Shown here: piece after piece, positions 1 through 8,337 of the stretch
Numbering within the stretch: position 1 is the stretch's first letter
How the letters are laid out: each line of letters begins with the position of its first letter
Source of the DNA: an uncultured Bacteroidales bacterium
GTDB lineage: Bacteria; Bacteroidota; Bacteroidia; Bacteroidales; Muribaculaceae
Assembly: GCA_947644715.1 (NCBI GenBank)
Contig: CANSAP010000006.1
Coordinates: 1 to 64,000 of the forward strand
Direction of reading: 5' to 3'
Length of the DNA: 64,000 nucleotides
Translations under genes and position numbers: made by a program
Notes under the pieces: generated by a model
Databases searched by the model: none
Seen by the model: the letters and a program-made list of their open reading frames with translations, nothing else
Told to the model about the DNA's origin: nothing

Positions 1-5
1 ACTTC

Positions 6-313
6 TGTGTCTAAAAATATATGTTAAGACAGAGGCGGCTGATTTTTAGGGAAATTGCATCTAAGGTGAGGGAGCATAGCGGGCTATGTGACCGAGCCGC
101 CGATGCGATTTCACAAAAAGCAGCCGGACATTGGCTTGGAATCCAAGCCGCATTTCTGAGTGAGGCTAAAAATAAATGTTCTGTCCCGCATCTTTAAGCG
201 TCTTCAGCCCTTTGGTTCGGTCACATAGCCCGCTATGCTCCCTCACCTGCATGACTGAAGCCATCTTAAAGCTGCGGCCTCTGTCTTAACATATATTTTT
301 AGACACACTCTTA
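6..313. repeat. Compound palindromic repeat (copy A)
   Basis: The outer ends form a perfect 30-bp inverted repeat (6-35 and 278-307, starting TGTGTCTAAAAATATATG). An inner perfect 31-bp inverted repeat (65-95 and 217-247) contains GAGGGAGCATAGCGGG. Both flanks match the reverse complement of the shorter element at 50344-50510. The interior between the inner arms carries diverged versions of the same arm sequences (GATGCGATTTCACAAAAAGC and CTAAAAATAAATGTT), so this looks like two elements fused or nested at the central palindrome. No ORF of its own. The right end (ACTCTTA) contains the stop codon of the neighbouring glycosyltransferase. Confidence 0.85.
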
Positions 314-1447
314 GAGCTTCAGGCACTTGGAATAGAGGGCCACGGTTTGATGCGCTATGGTGTCCCAATTATATGGGGTCATGTCGTAGTCCCTACAGTT
401 ATAGGGGGGCATGTCGTATTCCCTGTGCAGGCGGGGGGAGGCGAGCTTGCGCTGAAGGGCTGAGGCTAAGGCCTCTTCGTTGCCCACCGGAAAGAAATCC
501 TCGGGAGCAAGCTGCTCCAATTTATTGGCAGGAATGTCGCTAACAAGCACATCCCTGCCATAACTCATTGCTTCAAGCAGGGATATTGGCAGACCTTCGT
601 GGCTCGACGGAAGTACAAAGAGAGCGGCATGAGCCAAGAGCTGATTCAGCGCCGACCCTTTAACAAATCCGGTGAGAACCACCCCGGCACGACGCGCCTG
701 CTCCTTGAGCGCTTCGGAATAATGATCAGCATGGTCAGCATCTCCGGCAATCGCCAATCGAAAACCACGTCGGGCAAGGCCGGTTTTCTCAAAGGCTCGA
801 ATCAGGGCGTCAAAGTTTTTTTCAGGCACGAAGCGCCCTACGGCAAGCACATACCTCCCACGCACCAAGCCACGCCACTCGATAAAATCCGTGTAGTTAT
901 ACTCCTGTAAGTCAGGGGCCGGCACTCCGTTAAATATCAGCTCCGTGTCAGTGCGGCCATATTTATCGGCGAGCAACGACGCTATAACCTTAGAGATAAC
1001 AATGATTCGGTTAGCATACTTAGCTCCCATTTTTTCGCCGGTCTTGAGCACAGCCTTTGCCAGGCGTCCCCACTTACCCCGGTCGTAGTCCGGCCCATGA
1101 TGAGTGACTACTACCTTCATTCCGAGCAGACGGGCGAGGGGCACCATAAGCGAGGGGCCGATGGCATGAATGTGAAGTATGTCAGGCTTCATGCGACGAG
1201 CGGCCCACACGGCGAGAAAAGTATGCAACACAGCCTCAAGACTCTTGCGGCGGGGAGCATAGATGTCACGCAGTTTAACCCCTTTGAATTCAGAGCGGTC
1301 CTTGTCGTGAGCGACGTAGCAACTGCGGCGAATCACAGTCACGTCATGCCCCATGGCGGCGATGCGCGGAAACAATTCCTCGCAATGCGTCTCGACTCCA
1401 CCGAGTACGCCCGGAATGCCCCGGGTGCCTGTCACCACAATCTTCAT
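311..1447 (-). CDS. GT4-family glycosyltransferase
   Basis: 378 residues, the usual size for a GT-B fold glycosyltransferase. The N-terminus has the glycine-rich acceptor-side motif (RGIPGVLGGVETHCEEL) and a central HHGPDYDRGKW stretch. The C-terminal half carries the donor-binding GT4 signature (AVGRFVPEKNFDALI, then SSHEGLPISLLEAMSYG, about residues 280-297, with the E-x7-E pair). It should transfer a sugar from a nucleotide donor onto a growing surface glycan on the cytoplasmic face of the membrane; the sugar cannot be read from sequence. It is the last gene of a leftward operon, 6 bp after the radical SAM gene. Near the C-terminus a 30-bp unit is tandemly duplicated, giving REYDMPPYNC/RDYDMTPYNW. 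The stop codon lies in the end of repeat copy A. Confidence 0.9.
   Translation of the reverse strand: MKIVVTGTRGIPGVLGGVETHCEELFPRIAAMGHDVTVIRRSCYVAHDKDRSEFKGVKLRDIYAPRRKSLEAVLHTFLAVWAARRMKPDILHIHAIGPSLMVPLARLLGMKVVVTHHGPDYDRGKWGRLAKAVLKTGEKMGAKYANRIIVISKVIASLLADKYGRTDTELIFNGVPAPDLQEYNYTDFIEWRGLVRGRYVLAVGRFVPEKNFDALIRAFEKTGLARRGFRLAIAGDADHADHYSEALKEQARRAGVVLTGFVKGSALNQLLAHAALFVLPSSHEGLPISLLEAMSYGRDVLVSDIPANKLEQLAPEDFFPVGNEEALASALQRKLASPRLHREYDMPPYNCRDYDMTPYNWDTIAHQTVALYSKCLKL
367..426. repeat. In-frame 30-bp tandem duplication
   Basis: Two adjacent 30-bp units (367-396 and 397-426) share ATGTCGTA-TCCCT and TTATA-GGGG blocks with a few mismatches. They lie in the 3' end of the GT4 gene and add ten residues without breaking the frame. 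Confidence 0.75.
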
Positions 1448-1453
1448 TTCCGT

Positions 1454-2512
1454 TCAGAATTTGTCTCTCAAATCACCTTGACATGGGTCCTGGCCAACAT
1501 CATACCAGGTTTTATCCAGGCATGGTTTCAGGCCGCGCAATGAACGCAACTTATTTTTGACAGCCCACTTTAGAGGATGCTTGATATATTTGTGCATGAC
1601 GGGGGAGGCGGTACCCACCATCCAGCAATTCTTTGGGCACTTTCTCACCATTTCCCTGACCTTCTGAGCCTGTTCGGAGTTCCAGATTGTCATAAAGTCA
1701 GCCTGATGGATATTGCCCATTGACTCTTTCCAATATCGGGATTCCATACCGTTGCAGGGGAACACTTCTCCCCAGGGGTCAATGAAGAAGTTGGCTGAGC
1801 CGGCTTCGCAGGGAAGCATGCGACGTCCCCCCTCAATATAGTTTATCAAGCCCATATTGAAGAACGCCCGGAACCAAGATTTCGGATGATTCTCTTTCAG
1901 CTGCCACTCCACAAGCTGTTCAAAATCGCTGCACACTTCATCGCGGTTGGTGATTTTATTGTCGTCCTTATGGAAATAATAGGAGTTATGAAACGCGGCG
2001 GTGGCAAATTCAAGACCAAGCGACTGCGACAATTGATAGAGCGAGAGCATATCCTTGGAATTATGATTGGAGACGGTGCAACCGAAGCCTATATCCTTGA
2101 GTCCCATATGCTTGAGACGCAACAGAGTGCGCAATCCCTTATCAAAGCCACCTTCACGACCACGCAACTCGTCATTCTTGCAAGAGAGTCCCTCGATGGA
2201 AATACGTATGCCAATCTTGGGGAAACGCTTTGCCAGCTCTATCACCCTGTCTTCAAAATAACCGGAGGTTGATATAACGATGCGATCGGTGTGCTTGTAG
2301 CACTCCTCTACAATCTCGGGTAAGTCCTCCCTGATGAAGGGCTCGCCACCTGTGAGGTTAATGAATTTGAGTTGGGGCAAAGACTTGAGATCCTGTGCCT
2401 TTATTTCCTCTTTCTTATCTGTGGGATATTGCCAGATATTACACATGCGGCAGCGCATGGGACATCTGTATGTAAGTATGATTGAAGCGTCAGTAGGTGT
2501 CTGTACTTTCAT
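1454..2512 (-). CDS. Radical SAM protein with SPASM-type C-terminus
   Basis: 352 residues. The canonical cluster motif CPMRCRMC (Cys17, Cys21, Cys24) binds the [4Fe-4S] that cleaves S-adenosylmethionine. NLTGGEPFIREDL is the GGE SAM-binding motif. Further cysteines in the C-terminal third (LPCEAG, FPCNGM, KCPKNC) fit a SPASM/twitch auxiliary-cluster domain, with a typical GDVFPC-like sequence (WGEVFPCNGM). Such proteins modify peptides, sugars or lipids by radical chemistry; the substrate here is unknown. It sits between two GT4 genes (11 bp after one, 6 bp before the other), so a role in making or modifying the glycan is inferred from context only. Confidence 0.88.
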   Translation of the reverse strand: MKVQTPTDASIILTYRCPMRCRMCNIWQYPTDKKEEIKAQDLKSLPQLKFINLTGGEPFIREDLPEIVEECYKHTDRIVISTSGYFEDRVIELAKRFPKIGIRISIEGLSCKNDELRGREGGFDKGLRTLLRLKHMGLKDIGFGCTVSNHNSKDMLSLYQLSQSLGLEFATAAFHNSYYFHKDDNKITNRDEVCSDFEQLVEWQLKENHPKSWFRAFFNMGLINYIEGGRRMLPCEAGSANFFIDPWGEVFPCNGMESRYWKESMGNIHQADFMTIWNSEQAQKVREMVRKCPKNCWMVGTASPVMHKYIKHPLKWAVKNKLRSLRGLKPCLDKTWYDVGQDPCQGDLRDKF

Positions 2513-2523
2513 AAAGTTGCATT

Positions 2524-3756
2524 TCAGCTCCGAGAGCTTTTAATTACTGAATCATAGAACGTCATCAACGCCGAATAGTTCGCCTCAGGGCTAAAATTGC
2601 GGTCAGCAAACTTACGGCAAGCATTACACATGACGTTATACTCCGCAGGAGTGAGCCGGCAGGCTTGTGAGATTTTGTCTGCAAGAGTTTCTTTATCGCC
2701 TGCCTTAAAAATGAAGCCGGTGACTCCATCCTCTATAATTTCCGGAATACCGCCAATCTCAGCGCCTATTACCGGGGTGCCGACGGCATATGACTCAATG
2801 ATACTGAGTGGATTATTCTCATAACATTCAGACGGCACCACGACAAACCGAGCCTCTCCCACAAGTTTCTGCAATTCCAAGCCTGATTTATAGCCTACAA
2901 ACTCCACATTGCCATGACATTCATGCGAAACAAAACTCTTGAGATCGGACTCCTGCGGTCCGGTGCCGGCAACCACGAATTTCACATCCGGCTTATGCGC
3001 CGCCACACTAAGCAATGTTTTGATTCCTTTCTCTGAAGACAATCGACCGAAATACAGGAAATAGGATTTTGTCTCATAACCTGCGTCCTGATGGTCAGTG
3101 AAGTTGTAAATTCTTACTGAGGGAAGCTTTTTCAATGCCGGCATATACTTCTCATGCATATTCCTCACGAAATCACTGACATATATAATGCCATCAAGCA
3201 TTTTAGCAGGATTAAACAAGGCATTGCGCAGATACTGTTCGGAGGCCATCATTGCGCTGAGAGCTTTGCTCCCTTTGCAACAGTTGTTGGCAATGCATCG
3301 GAAGAATTTATGTCCTTCACATTGCTCGCACACCTCTCCTTTGCCGTTGCGACACACTGATGCCGGGCAGACAATGCGATAGTCATGCGTGGTAAGCACC
3401 ACAGGCACGTGCGCGGCGCGAAGGACTCGCAGCACAGAGGGGGTGAGCTGTCCCCATATCAGATGCACATGCGCAATATCAGGTTTCTCACGCTCTATCA
3501 GAGCTTTCAGATTGGCTGCCGCCTCCACATGATAATAATAGGTGAAGATATTTTTTATCTTTCCTATCACGCCGCGGCGTGTCCCTTTGGACTCCGGGAA
3601 AAAGTCACTGTATGAAGACTCTATATTCTCCGGCCATTTCAACGCGAAATTAACCACTTCATGCCCGTGCTCCTCAAGGAGACGGGTTGTATTGAAGTAC
3701 ACGGCCTCGGATCCGCCTTTACGATAGTGAAAGGCATTGAGCTGGAGAATTTTCAT
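2524..3756 (-). CDS. GT4-family glycosyltransferase with cysteine-rich insert
   Basis: 410 residues, starting at the ATG complement at 3756. N-terminal Rossmann domain (MKILQLNAFHYRKGGSEAVYF), DIAHVHLIWGQLTP and TTHDYRIVCP as in many GT4 capsule enzymes. A cysteine cluster follows (about residues 130-160: CRNGKGEVCEQCEGHKFFRC, then CC), which may hold a metal or stabilise the acceptor domain. The C-terminal donor domain has YFGRLSSEKGIKTLL and ECYENNPLSIIESYAVGTP with the catalytic E-x7-E. Probably a sugar transferase for surface polysaccharide. First gene of the leftward operon, divergent from the cytidylyltransferase fusion. Confidence 0.9.
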   Translation of the reverse strand: MKILQLNAFHYRKGGSEAVYFNTTRLLEEHGHEVVNFALKWPENIESSYSDFFPESKGTRRGVIGKIKNIFTYYYHVEAAANLKALIEREKPDIAHVHLIWGQLTPSVLRVLRAAHVPVVLTTHDYRIVCPASVCRNGKGEVCEQCEGHKFFRCIANNCCKGSKALSAMMASEQYLRNALFNPAKMLDGIIYVSDFVRNMHEKYMPALKKLPSVRIYNFTDHQDAGYETKSYFLYFGRLSSEKGIKTLLSVAAHKPDVKFVVAGTGPQESDLKSFVSHECHGNVEFVGYKSGLELQKLVGEARFVVVPSECYENNPLSIIESYAVGTPVIGAEIGGIPEIIEDGVTGFIFKAGDKETLADKISQACRLTPAEYNVMCNACRKFADRNFSPEANYSALMTFYDSVIKSSRS

Positions 3757-3809
3757 TGGTAACTAATGCAATCTGAATGCATTGTAGGAACGTGTCTCTG
3801 AGCTTTTTT

Positions 3810-3841
3810 ATTGCAGGTCTCACAAAAAAATGTTAACTTCG
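3810..3841 (+). promoter_or_regulatory. Probable promoter of the decoration operon
   Basis: ATTG-N20-TAACTTCG, one mismatch in each box to the Bacteroidales consensus TTTG/TAnnTTTG, about 27 bp before the ATG at 3868. It supports that internal start rather than the ORF-track start at 3811. Confidence 0.55.
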
Positions 3842-3867
3842 CAGTCCACTCTTTTGCCTCCCCTATT

Positions 3868-5688
3868 ATGCAAGCTATTATATTGGCGGCCGGACTCGGT
3901 CGCCGTCTCGGCGAATTTACAGCCGAAAACACCAAGTGCATGCTTCCGGTCAACGGCATAAGACTCATTGACCGCATGCTGGCCCAGCTCGACACGCTGC
4001 AGCTGGAGCGCATTGTGATTGTCACCGGATACGCCGCCGACAATCTGCGCGCACACATCGCCACGCTCCCCTGCCGCACCCCGGTGGTGTTCGTGCACAA
4101 CCCGGTCTTCGACCGCACCAATAATATCTACTCCCTCTGGCTGGCTCGTGACTACATGGCCATGACTGACACCCTGCTGCTCGAAAGCGACCTGATTTTC
4201 GAGCCGGCTATCCTGAGCCTCGCCCTCGACAGCCCGGAACCCAATGTGGCTCTCGTCAGCAAATACGAAACCTGGAACGACGGCACGATGGTCACCATCG
4301 ACTCCGATTGCAACATCGTCAACTTCATCACTAAGAAGGCTTTTGACTATGCTGACGTCGAGGATTATTACAAGACCGTGAACATCTACAAGTTCTCATC
4401 TGACTTCGCCCGCAACCGCTATCTCCCCTTCCTGGATGCCTACATCAAGATGCTGGGTGAAAACGAATACTACGAGCAGGTGCTCCGTGTGCTGACTCTG
4501 ATTGACTCATCAGGCATGAAGGCTCTCCCGGTGAACGGGCTGCGATGGTACGAGATTGACGATGTGCAGGACCTGCGTATCGCCGAGGCTATGTTTGCCG
4601 CCCCCGAAGAGCGGCTGCGAATGATGCAGCGCGCCTTCGGAGGATATTGGAGGTATCCGCGCCTGCTCGATTTCTGCTACCTTGTCAATCCTTACTTCCC
4701 CCGCCGCCACATGGTCGAGGAGATGAAAGCCAATTTCGATGTGCTGCTCCGTCAATACCCCTCCGGAATGGGTGTCAACTCCCTGCTGGCCGGCAAATAT
4801 TTCGGCATCAGCGATGAGCTGGTGCTCCCGGGCAATGGTGCCGCCGAGCTTATCAAGGCTCTGATGGAGGGGGAGTGCGGACGAGTTGGTGTCGTGTTCC
4901 CCACCTTCGAGGAATACCCGAACCGCCTTCCGGCCGAGCGCGTGGTCGCTTTCCACCCGGATAATGAGGATTTTGCCTACTCAGCCGACGACCTTATCAG
5001 CTTCTTTTCCGGGAAGGATATCTCGTCGTTACTCATCGTTAATCCTGACAACCCGAGCGGCAATTTCATTCCGCGCGCCGAACTGATTCGACTCTGCGAA
5101 TGGGCGCGCTCGCGCGGTGTGCGGCTGATTGTAGACGAATCCTTCGTGGATTTTGCCGACGATGGTGTGAACGCTTCCCTGCTCGACAACGAGACACTCC
5201 GCGAATGGGCCGACACGCTCATTGTCATGAAATCCATCTCGAAAAGCTATGGTGTGCCGGGATTGCGCCTCGGCATTCTTGCCTCCGGCGACACAGCTCT
5301 CATCGCGCGGCTGAAAAAGCAAGTGGCCATCTGGAACATCAATTCCTTTGCCGAATTCTACATGCAGATTTATGGCAAATATCAGAACGATTACCTGCGG
5401 GCCTGCGATAGTTTCCGCGCCGAGCGCGCCCTCTTCCTCCGGGAATTGCAGGCTGTGCCGGGGCTGAGGGTCATCCCCTCCCAGGCCAATTACTTCCTGT
5501 GTGAGATTACGGGCGGCATCACGGCTCACGAGCTGACACTGCGGCTCCTCTCCGAGCAGAACATTCTAATAAAGGACTGCTCCTCAAAACATGGATTCCC
5601 GGCCGGGCGGCAGTATGTGCGCATAGCCGTGCGCGACCGCAAGGACAACGCAACTCTGACCCGCGCGATGTTAAACCTCTTAAAATAA
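3868..5688 (+). CDS. LicC-like nucleotidyltransferase fused to a class I/II PLP enzyme
   Basis: 606 residues from the ATG at 3868. The track start (3811) lies upstream of and inside the promoter. Residues 1-240 are a nucleotidyltransferase: LAAGLGRRL with Lys23 following, NNIYSLWLARDYM, LESDLIFE, and YEIDDVQDL near the end, as in phosphocholine/phosphoethanolamine cytidylyltransferases. Residues about 250-606 are a fold-type I PLP enzyme related to HisC/CobD: NPDNPSG (from 392), DESFVDF (from 423), and the Schiff-base lysine Lys459 in SISKSYGVPGLRLG. One chain could therefore make or convert a phospho-amine and activate it as CDP-amine. HisC-like transamination and CobD-like decarboxylation cannot be told apart by eye. 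Followed after 9 bp by a flippase and then a LicD gene. Confidence 0.85.
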   Translation: MQAIILAAGLGRRLGEFTAENTKCMLPVNGIRLIDRMLAQLDTLQLERIVIVTGYAADNLRAHIATLPCRTPVVFVHNPVFDRTNNIYSLWLARDYMAMTDTLLLESDLIFEPAILSLALDSPEPNVALVSKYETWNDGTMVTIDSDCNIVNFITKKAFDYADVEDYYKTVNIYKFSSDFARNRYLPFLDAYIKMLGENEYYEQVLRVLTLIDSSGMKALPVNGLRWYEIDDVQDLRIAEAMFAAPEERLRMMQRAFGGYWRYPRLLDFCYLVNPYFPRRHMVEEMKANFDVLLRQYPSGMGVNSLLAGKYFGISDELVLPGNGAAELIKALMEGECGRVGVVFPTFEEYPNRLPAERVVAFHPDNEDFAYSADDLISFFSGKDISSLLIVNPDNPSGNFIPRAELIRLCEWARSRGVRLIVDESFVDFADDGVNASLLDNETLREWADTLIVMKSISKSYGVPGLRLGILASGDTALIARLKKQVAIWNINSFAEFYMQIYGKYQNDYLRACDSFRAERALFLRELQAVPGLRVIPSQANYFLCEITGGITAHELTLRLLSEQNILIKDCSSKHGFPAGRQYVRIAVRDRKDNATLTRAMLNLLK

Positions 5689-5697
5689 GCACTCCCG

Positions 5698-7128
5698 GTG
5701 AGCGATAGTCTGTCGCATAAAGCAGCCAGAGGCACCATCTGGGCCTCCGCCGACCGCATCGGGTGCATGGTGCTCCAGTTTCTGATTAATCTCGTGCTGG
5801 CCCGCCTGCTGACCCCGGGCGATTTCGGAGCCGTCGGGATGCTGGCCATTTTCATATCAGTGAGCAATGTGCTCGTCGACGGCGGATTCGCCTCTGCCCT
5901 GATTCAGAAAAAGAACCCCACCCAAACGGATTGGAGCACTATCTTCTTCTGGAATCTCGGGCTCTCCTGCTTCCTGTACCTTATTATATTCCTGTGCGCC
6001 CCCTTTGTAGCCGACTACTTCCACATGCCGGTGCTCTCGGGAGTGCTCCGCGGCATCGGACTGACCCTGATTTTGGGCGCGATGAATGCCATTCAGCTCA
6101 CTCGGCTGCGCAAGCAGTTCGCATTCCGCACGATTGCCATAGCCAACATTTCCGCATACATCGTCTCAGGGCTCGTGGCCTGCGCGCTCGCCTTGACAGG
6201 ATGGGGCGTCTGGAGCCTTGTCATAATGCAGGTGCTTCAAATGATTGTCATCCTCGTCATTTTCAGTATTTTAACCCGGTGGAAGCCAGCCCTCGTCTTT
6301 TCCATCCCAACACTGCGCGCCCTCTTCGGCTACGGCGGCTACCTGCTCGGAGCCAATATCCTGCAAGAGATTGCAAAGAACCTGCAAGGAATCATCATCG
6401 GTCGCCGATTCTCCGCCACAGCCATGGGCTACTACTCACAGGCCTATAAGCTCGACAGAATCACCTCTTACTCCATGCCTCAAGTCATCGTGCAGGTGAT
6501 GTTCCCCCTCTACTCCTCACTTCAAGATAACCTGCCGGCACTGCGCGAGATGCTGCTGCGCAACGTCAGAGTGATTGCTTTCCTGATTTTCCCTACAATG
6601 GGAATACTTATATTCGCAGCGCCCGAACTCATCGGATTCCTCTATGGAGACAAATGGCTCCCCGCCGCTCCCTACTTCAGGATTCTATGCGTGGCCGGCA
6701 TGTTTGCCTGCCTGCAAAACATCAACTATTATGCAGTCGCCGCCCGAGGTGCCAGCCGCGCCCTCTTCCTCTGGAGCTTCTGGAAATGGGGATTCCTCCT
6801 CGCAGCACTCTTCGCCGGAGCCGCACTGGCAGGAATGGACGGACTGATGTGGGCCATGGTGGCCGGCGAAGCCAACATATATATCGTGAACGCAGCCCTG
6901 GCCGCGCGCCACACCGGCCTTCCCCTCGGCCGCCAACTGCTCGCGCTCTGCCCCGTGCTGCTCGCCGTCGGAGCCGCTTACCTCGCGGCACTCCTCACCG
7001 CGCCCTACACAGGGACACTCGTCAGTGCCCTCCTCCTCGCCCTGCTCTTCCTCGCCATAGCCCGCCTCGCCCGGTTCTCAGCATTAGCCGATGCACTGAC
7101 GCTGCTAAAAAAGATTATGAAAAAATGA
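5698..7128 (+). CDS. Wzx-like polysaccharide flippase (MOP superfamily)
   Basis: 476 residues with about 12-14 hydrophobic helices along the whole chain. The start is GTG (5698-5700), 9 bp after the upstream stop. The N-terminal sequence (ARGTIWASADRIGCMVLQFL, then LARLLTPGDFGAVGM) is characteristic of the WzxC-type lipopolysaccharide/capsule exporter branch. It should flip a lipid-linked glycan unit from the cytoplasmic to the periplasmic face of the inner membrane. Its 3' end overlaps the start of the LicD gene in an ATGA arrangement, so the two are translationally coupled. Confidence 0.92.
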   Translation: MSDSLSHKAARGTIWASADRIGCMVLQFLINLVLARLLTPGDFGAVGMLAIFISVSNVLVDGGFASALIQKKNPTQTDWSTIFFWNLGLSCFLYLIIFLCAPFVADYFHMPVLSGVLRGIGLTLILGAMNAIQLTRLRKQFAFRTIAIANISAYIVSGLVACALALTGWGVWSLVIMQVLQMIVILVIFSILTRWKPALVFSIPTLRALFGYGGYLLGANILQEIAKNLQGIIIGRRFSATAMGYYSQAYKLDRITSYSMPQVIVQVMFPLYSSLQDNLPALREMLLRNVRVIAFLIFPTMGILIFAAPELIGFLYGDKWLPAAPYFRILCVAGMFACLQNINYYAVAARGASRALFLWSFWKWGFLLAALFAGAALAGMDGLMWAMVAGEANIYIVNAALAARHTGLPLGRQLLALCPVLLAVGAAYLAALLTAPYTGTLVSALLLALLFLAIARLARFSALADALTLLKKIMKK

Positions 7129-7937
7129 CAATAGACAAAGCCCTCAACGATGAATTGCGCGCACGCTTTAACCCCGACGGCTCGCAGCTCCGCGCCGTGC
7201 AGCTCCGCCTGCTCGACATGCTCAAACGCTTCGACGCCCTCTGCCGCAAGCATGGCATAAAGTATTGGCTCTCATCCGGCACATGCCTGGGAGCCATGCG
7301 CCACGGAGGCTTCATCCCCTGGGACGACGATGTGGACATCGACATAGAATACTCCGACTTCCGCCGCCTGCGCCGAATACTGCGCACAACACCCCCCGAA
7401 GGCTTCGCATATCAGGACCGCCACTCCGACCCGGAATATGTACTGACATTCCCCAAACTGCGCGACCTGCATTCCCACATCGACGAGCTTAACCGACAGG
7501 ACCGCCGCTGGCGATTCCAGGGATGCTATATTGACATTTTCCCCTTAGTGCACGCTTCATCTCTGAAACTGCATGTTTTGGCCCGCCGCATCCATCATCT
7601 CACCGTGCGTCGCGCAGCAAAAATCAAGCGCGACAACTTGCGAAAACTTGCACTTCCACTGGCCTATAGCATATACTACGGCTTCGCCAACCCAATATTC
7701 CGCATAGCCGGATATCTGGGCAACCGGAACAGACGACGCCACATGCCGGGCACATGGTATCCCGGAGCACGCGACGCCCGCGACTTCCGCGAAGTGAAAT
7801 ATGTGCCCTTCGAAGACACACTTCTCCCCGTGCCCGCCAACGTCGATGCCTACCTCACCCGCATCTTCGGAGACTGGAAAGCCCTCCCCGACCCCGACTC
7901 AATCGAGACCCACATCAACCGCGTAACCCTCTCATAA
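7125..7937 (+). CDS. LicD-family phosphotransferase
   Basis: 270 residues from the ATG at 7125, which overlaps the flippase stop (ATGA). The longer ORF from 6654 is a frame extension inside the flippase. The family core is plain: YWLSSGTCLGAMRHGGFIPW followed by DDDVDIDIEY (about residues 45-75), where the aspartates bind metal, and GCYIDIFPLVH further on. LicD proteins transfer phosphocholine, phosphoethanolamine or ribitol phosphate from a CDP donor to a glycan. The neighbouring LicC-like domain would supply such a CDP donor. Which group is transferred is an inference. Confidence 0.93.
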   Translation: MTIDKALNDELRARFNPDGSQLRAVQLRLLDMLKRFDALCRKHGIKYWLSSGTCLGAMRHGGFIPWDDDVDIDIEYSDFRRLRRILRTTPPEGFAYQDRHSDPEYVLTFPKLRDLHSHIDELNRQDRRWRFQGCYIDIFPLVHASSLKLHVLARRIHHLTVRRAAKIKRDNLRKLALPLAYSIYYGFANPIFRIAGYLGNRNRRRHMPGTWYPGARDARDFREVKYVPFEDTLLPVPANVDAYLTRIFGDWKALPDPDSIETHINRVTLS

Positions 7938-7965
7938 CCACCTCGACGAAGGTGTGTCTAAAACC

Positions 7966-8001
7966 ACAACAGCGACAAACCTCACGATTTGCCGCTGTTG
8001 T
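7966..8001. terminator. Hairpin after licD operon
   Basis: 14-bp arms ACAACAGCGACAAA and TTTGCCGCTGTTGT with one G-T pair and an 8-nt loop. No strong T-run follows, so termination strength is uncertain. The rest of the 400-bp gap (7938-8337) is AT-rich and holds only the next promoter. Confidence 0.5.
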
Positions 8002-8270
8002 GCGTAAGGGCTTCCAAGGAAACCGCTACAATAACTAACTAATTAACCTAATATCAACATTTATCTATTTACCAAAAATCTATCTTTCGTCTGTTCTCAC
8101 TGTCAGAGGCTCTTTCGGTGCCTCTTACGACTATAAAACACCCGCCACAGCCCCAAAGTTCGCCGCCACATGTTAAAAAAATATTAAGAGTGACTACGAG
8201 TATTCCAAAACCTAATGCAGGCGAAAATTACACCTTATTTAATACTCAGGGCAAAAAAATAGCTGAAAAA

Positions 8271-8302
8271 TTTCGTCACACGGGAAATTTCCATTAATTT
8301 TG
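8271..8302 (+). promoter_or_regulatory. Promoter of the TPR gene
   Basis: TTTC-N20-TAATTTTG; the -7 box is a perfect TAnnTTTG. It lies 35 bp before the ATG at 8338. Confidence 0.7.
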
Positions 8303-8337
8303 CACTTTGAAAAATAACACTCGAAATAATTGCACTC

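Noticed and set aside
3811-3867. N-terminal extension of the nucleotidyltransferase fusion
   Set aside because: Contains the promoter -7 box; the domain begins exactly at the ATG at 3868.
6654-7124. N-terminal extension of the LicD ORF
   Set aside because: Arginine/proline-rich out-of-frame reading of the flippase; true start is the ATG at 7125 overlapping the flippase stop.
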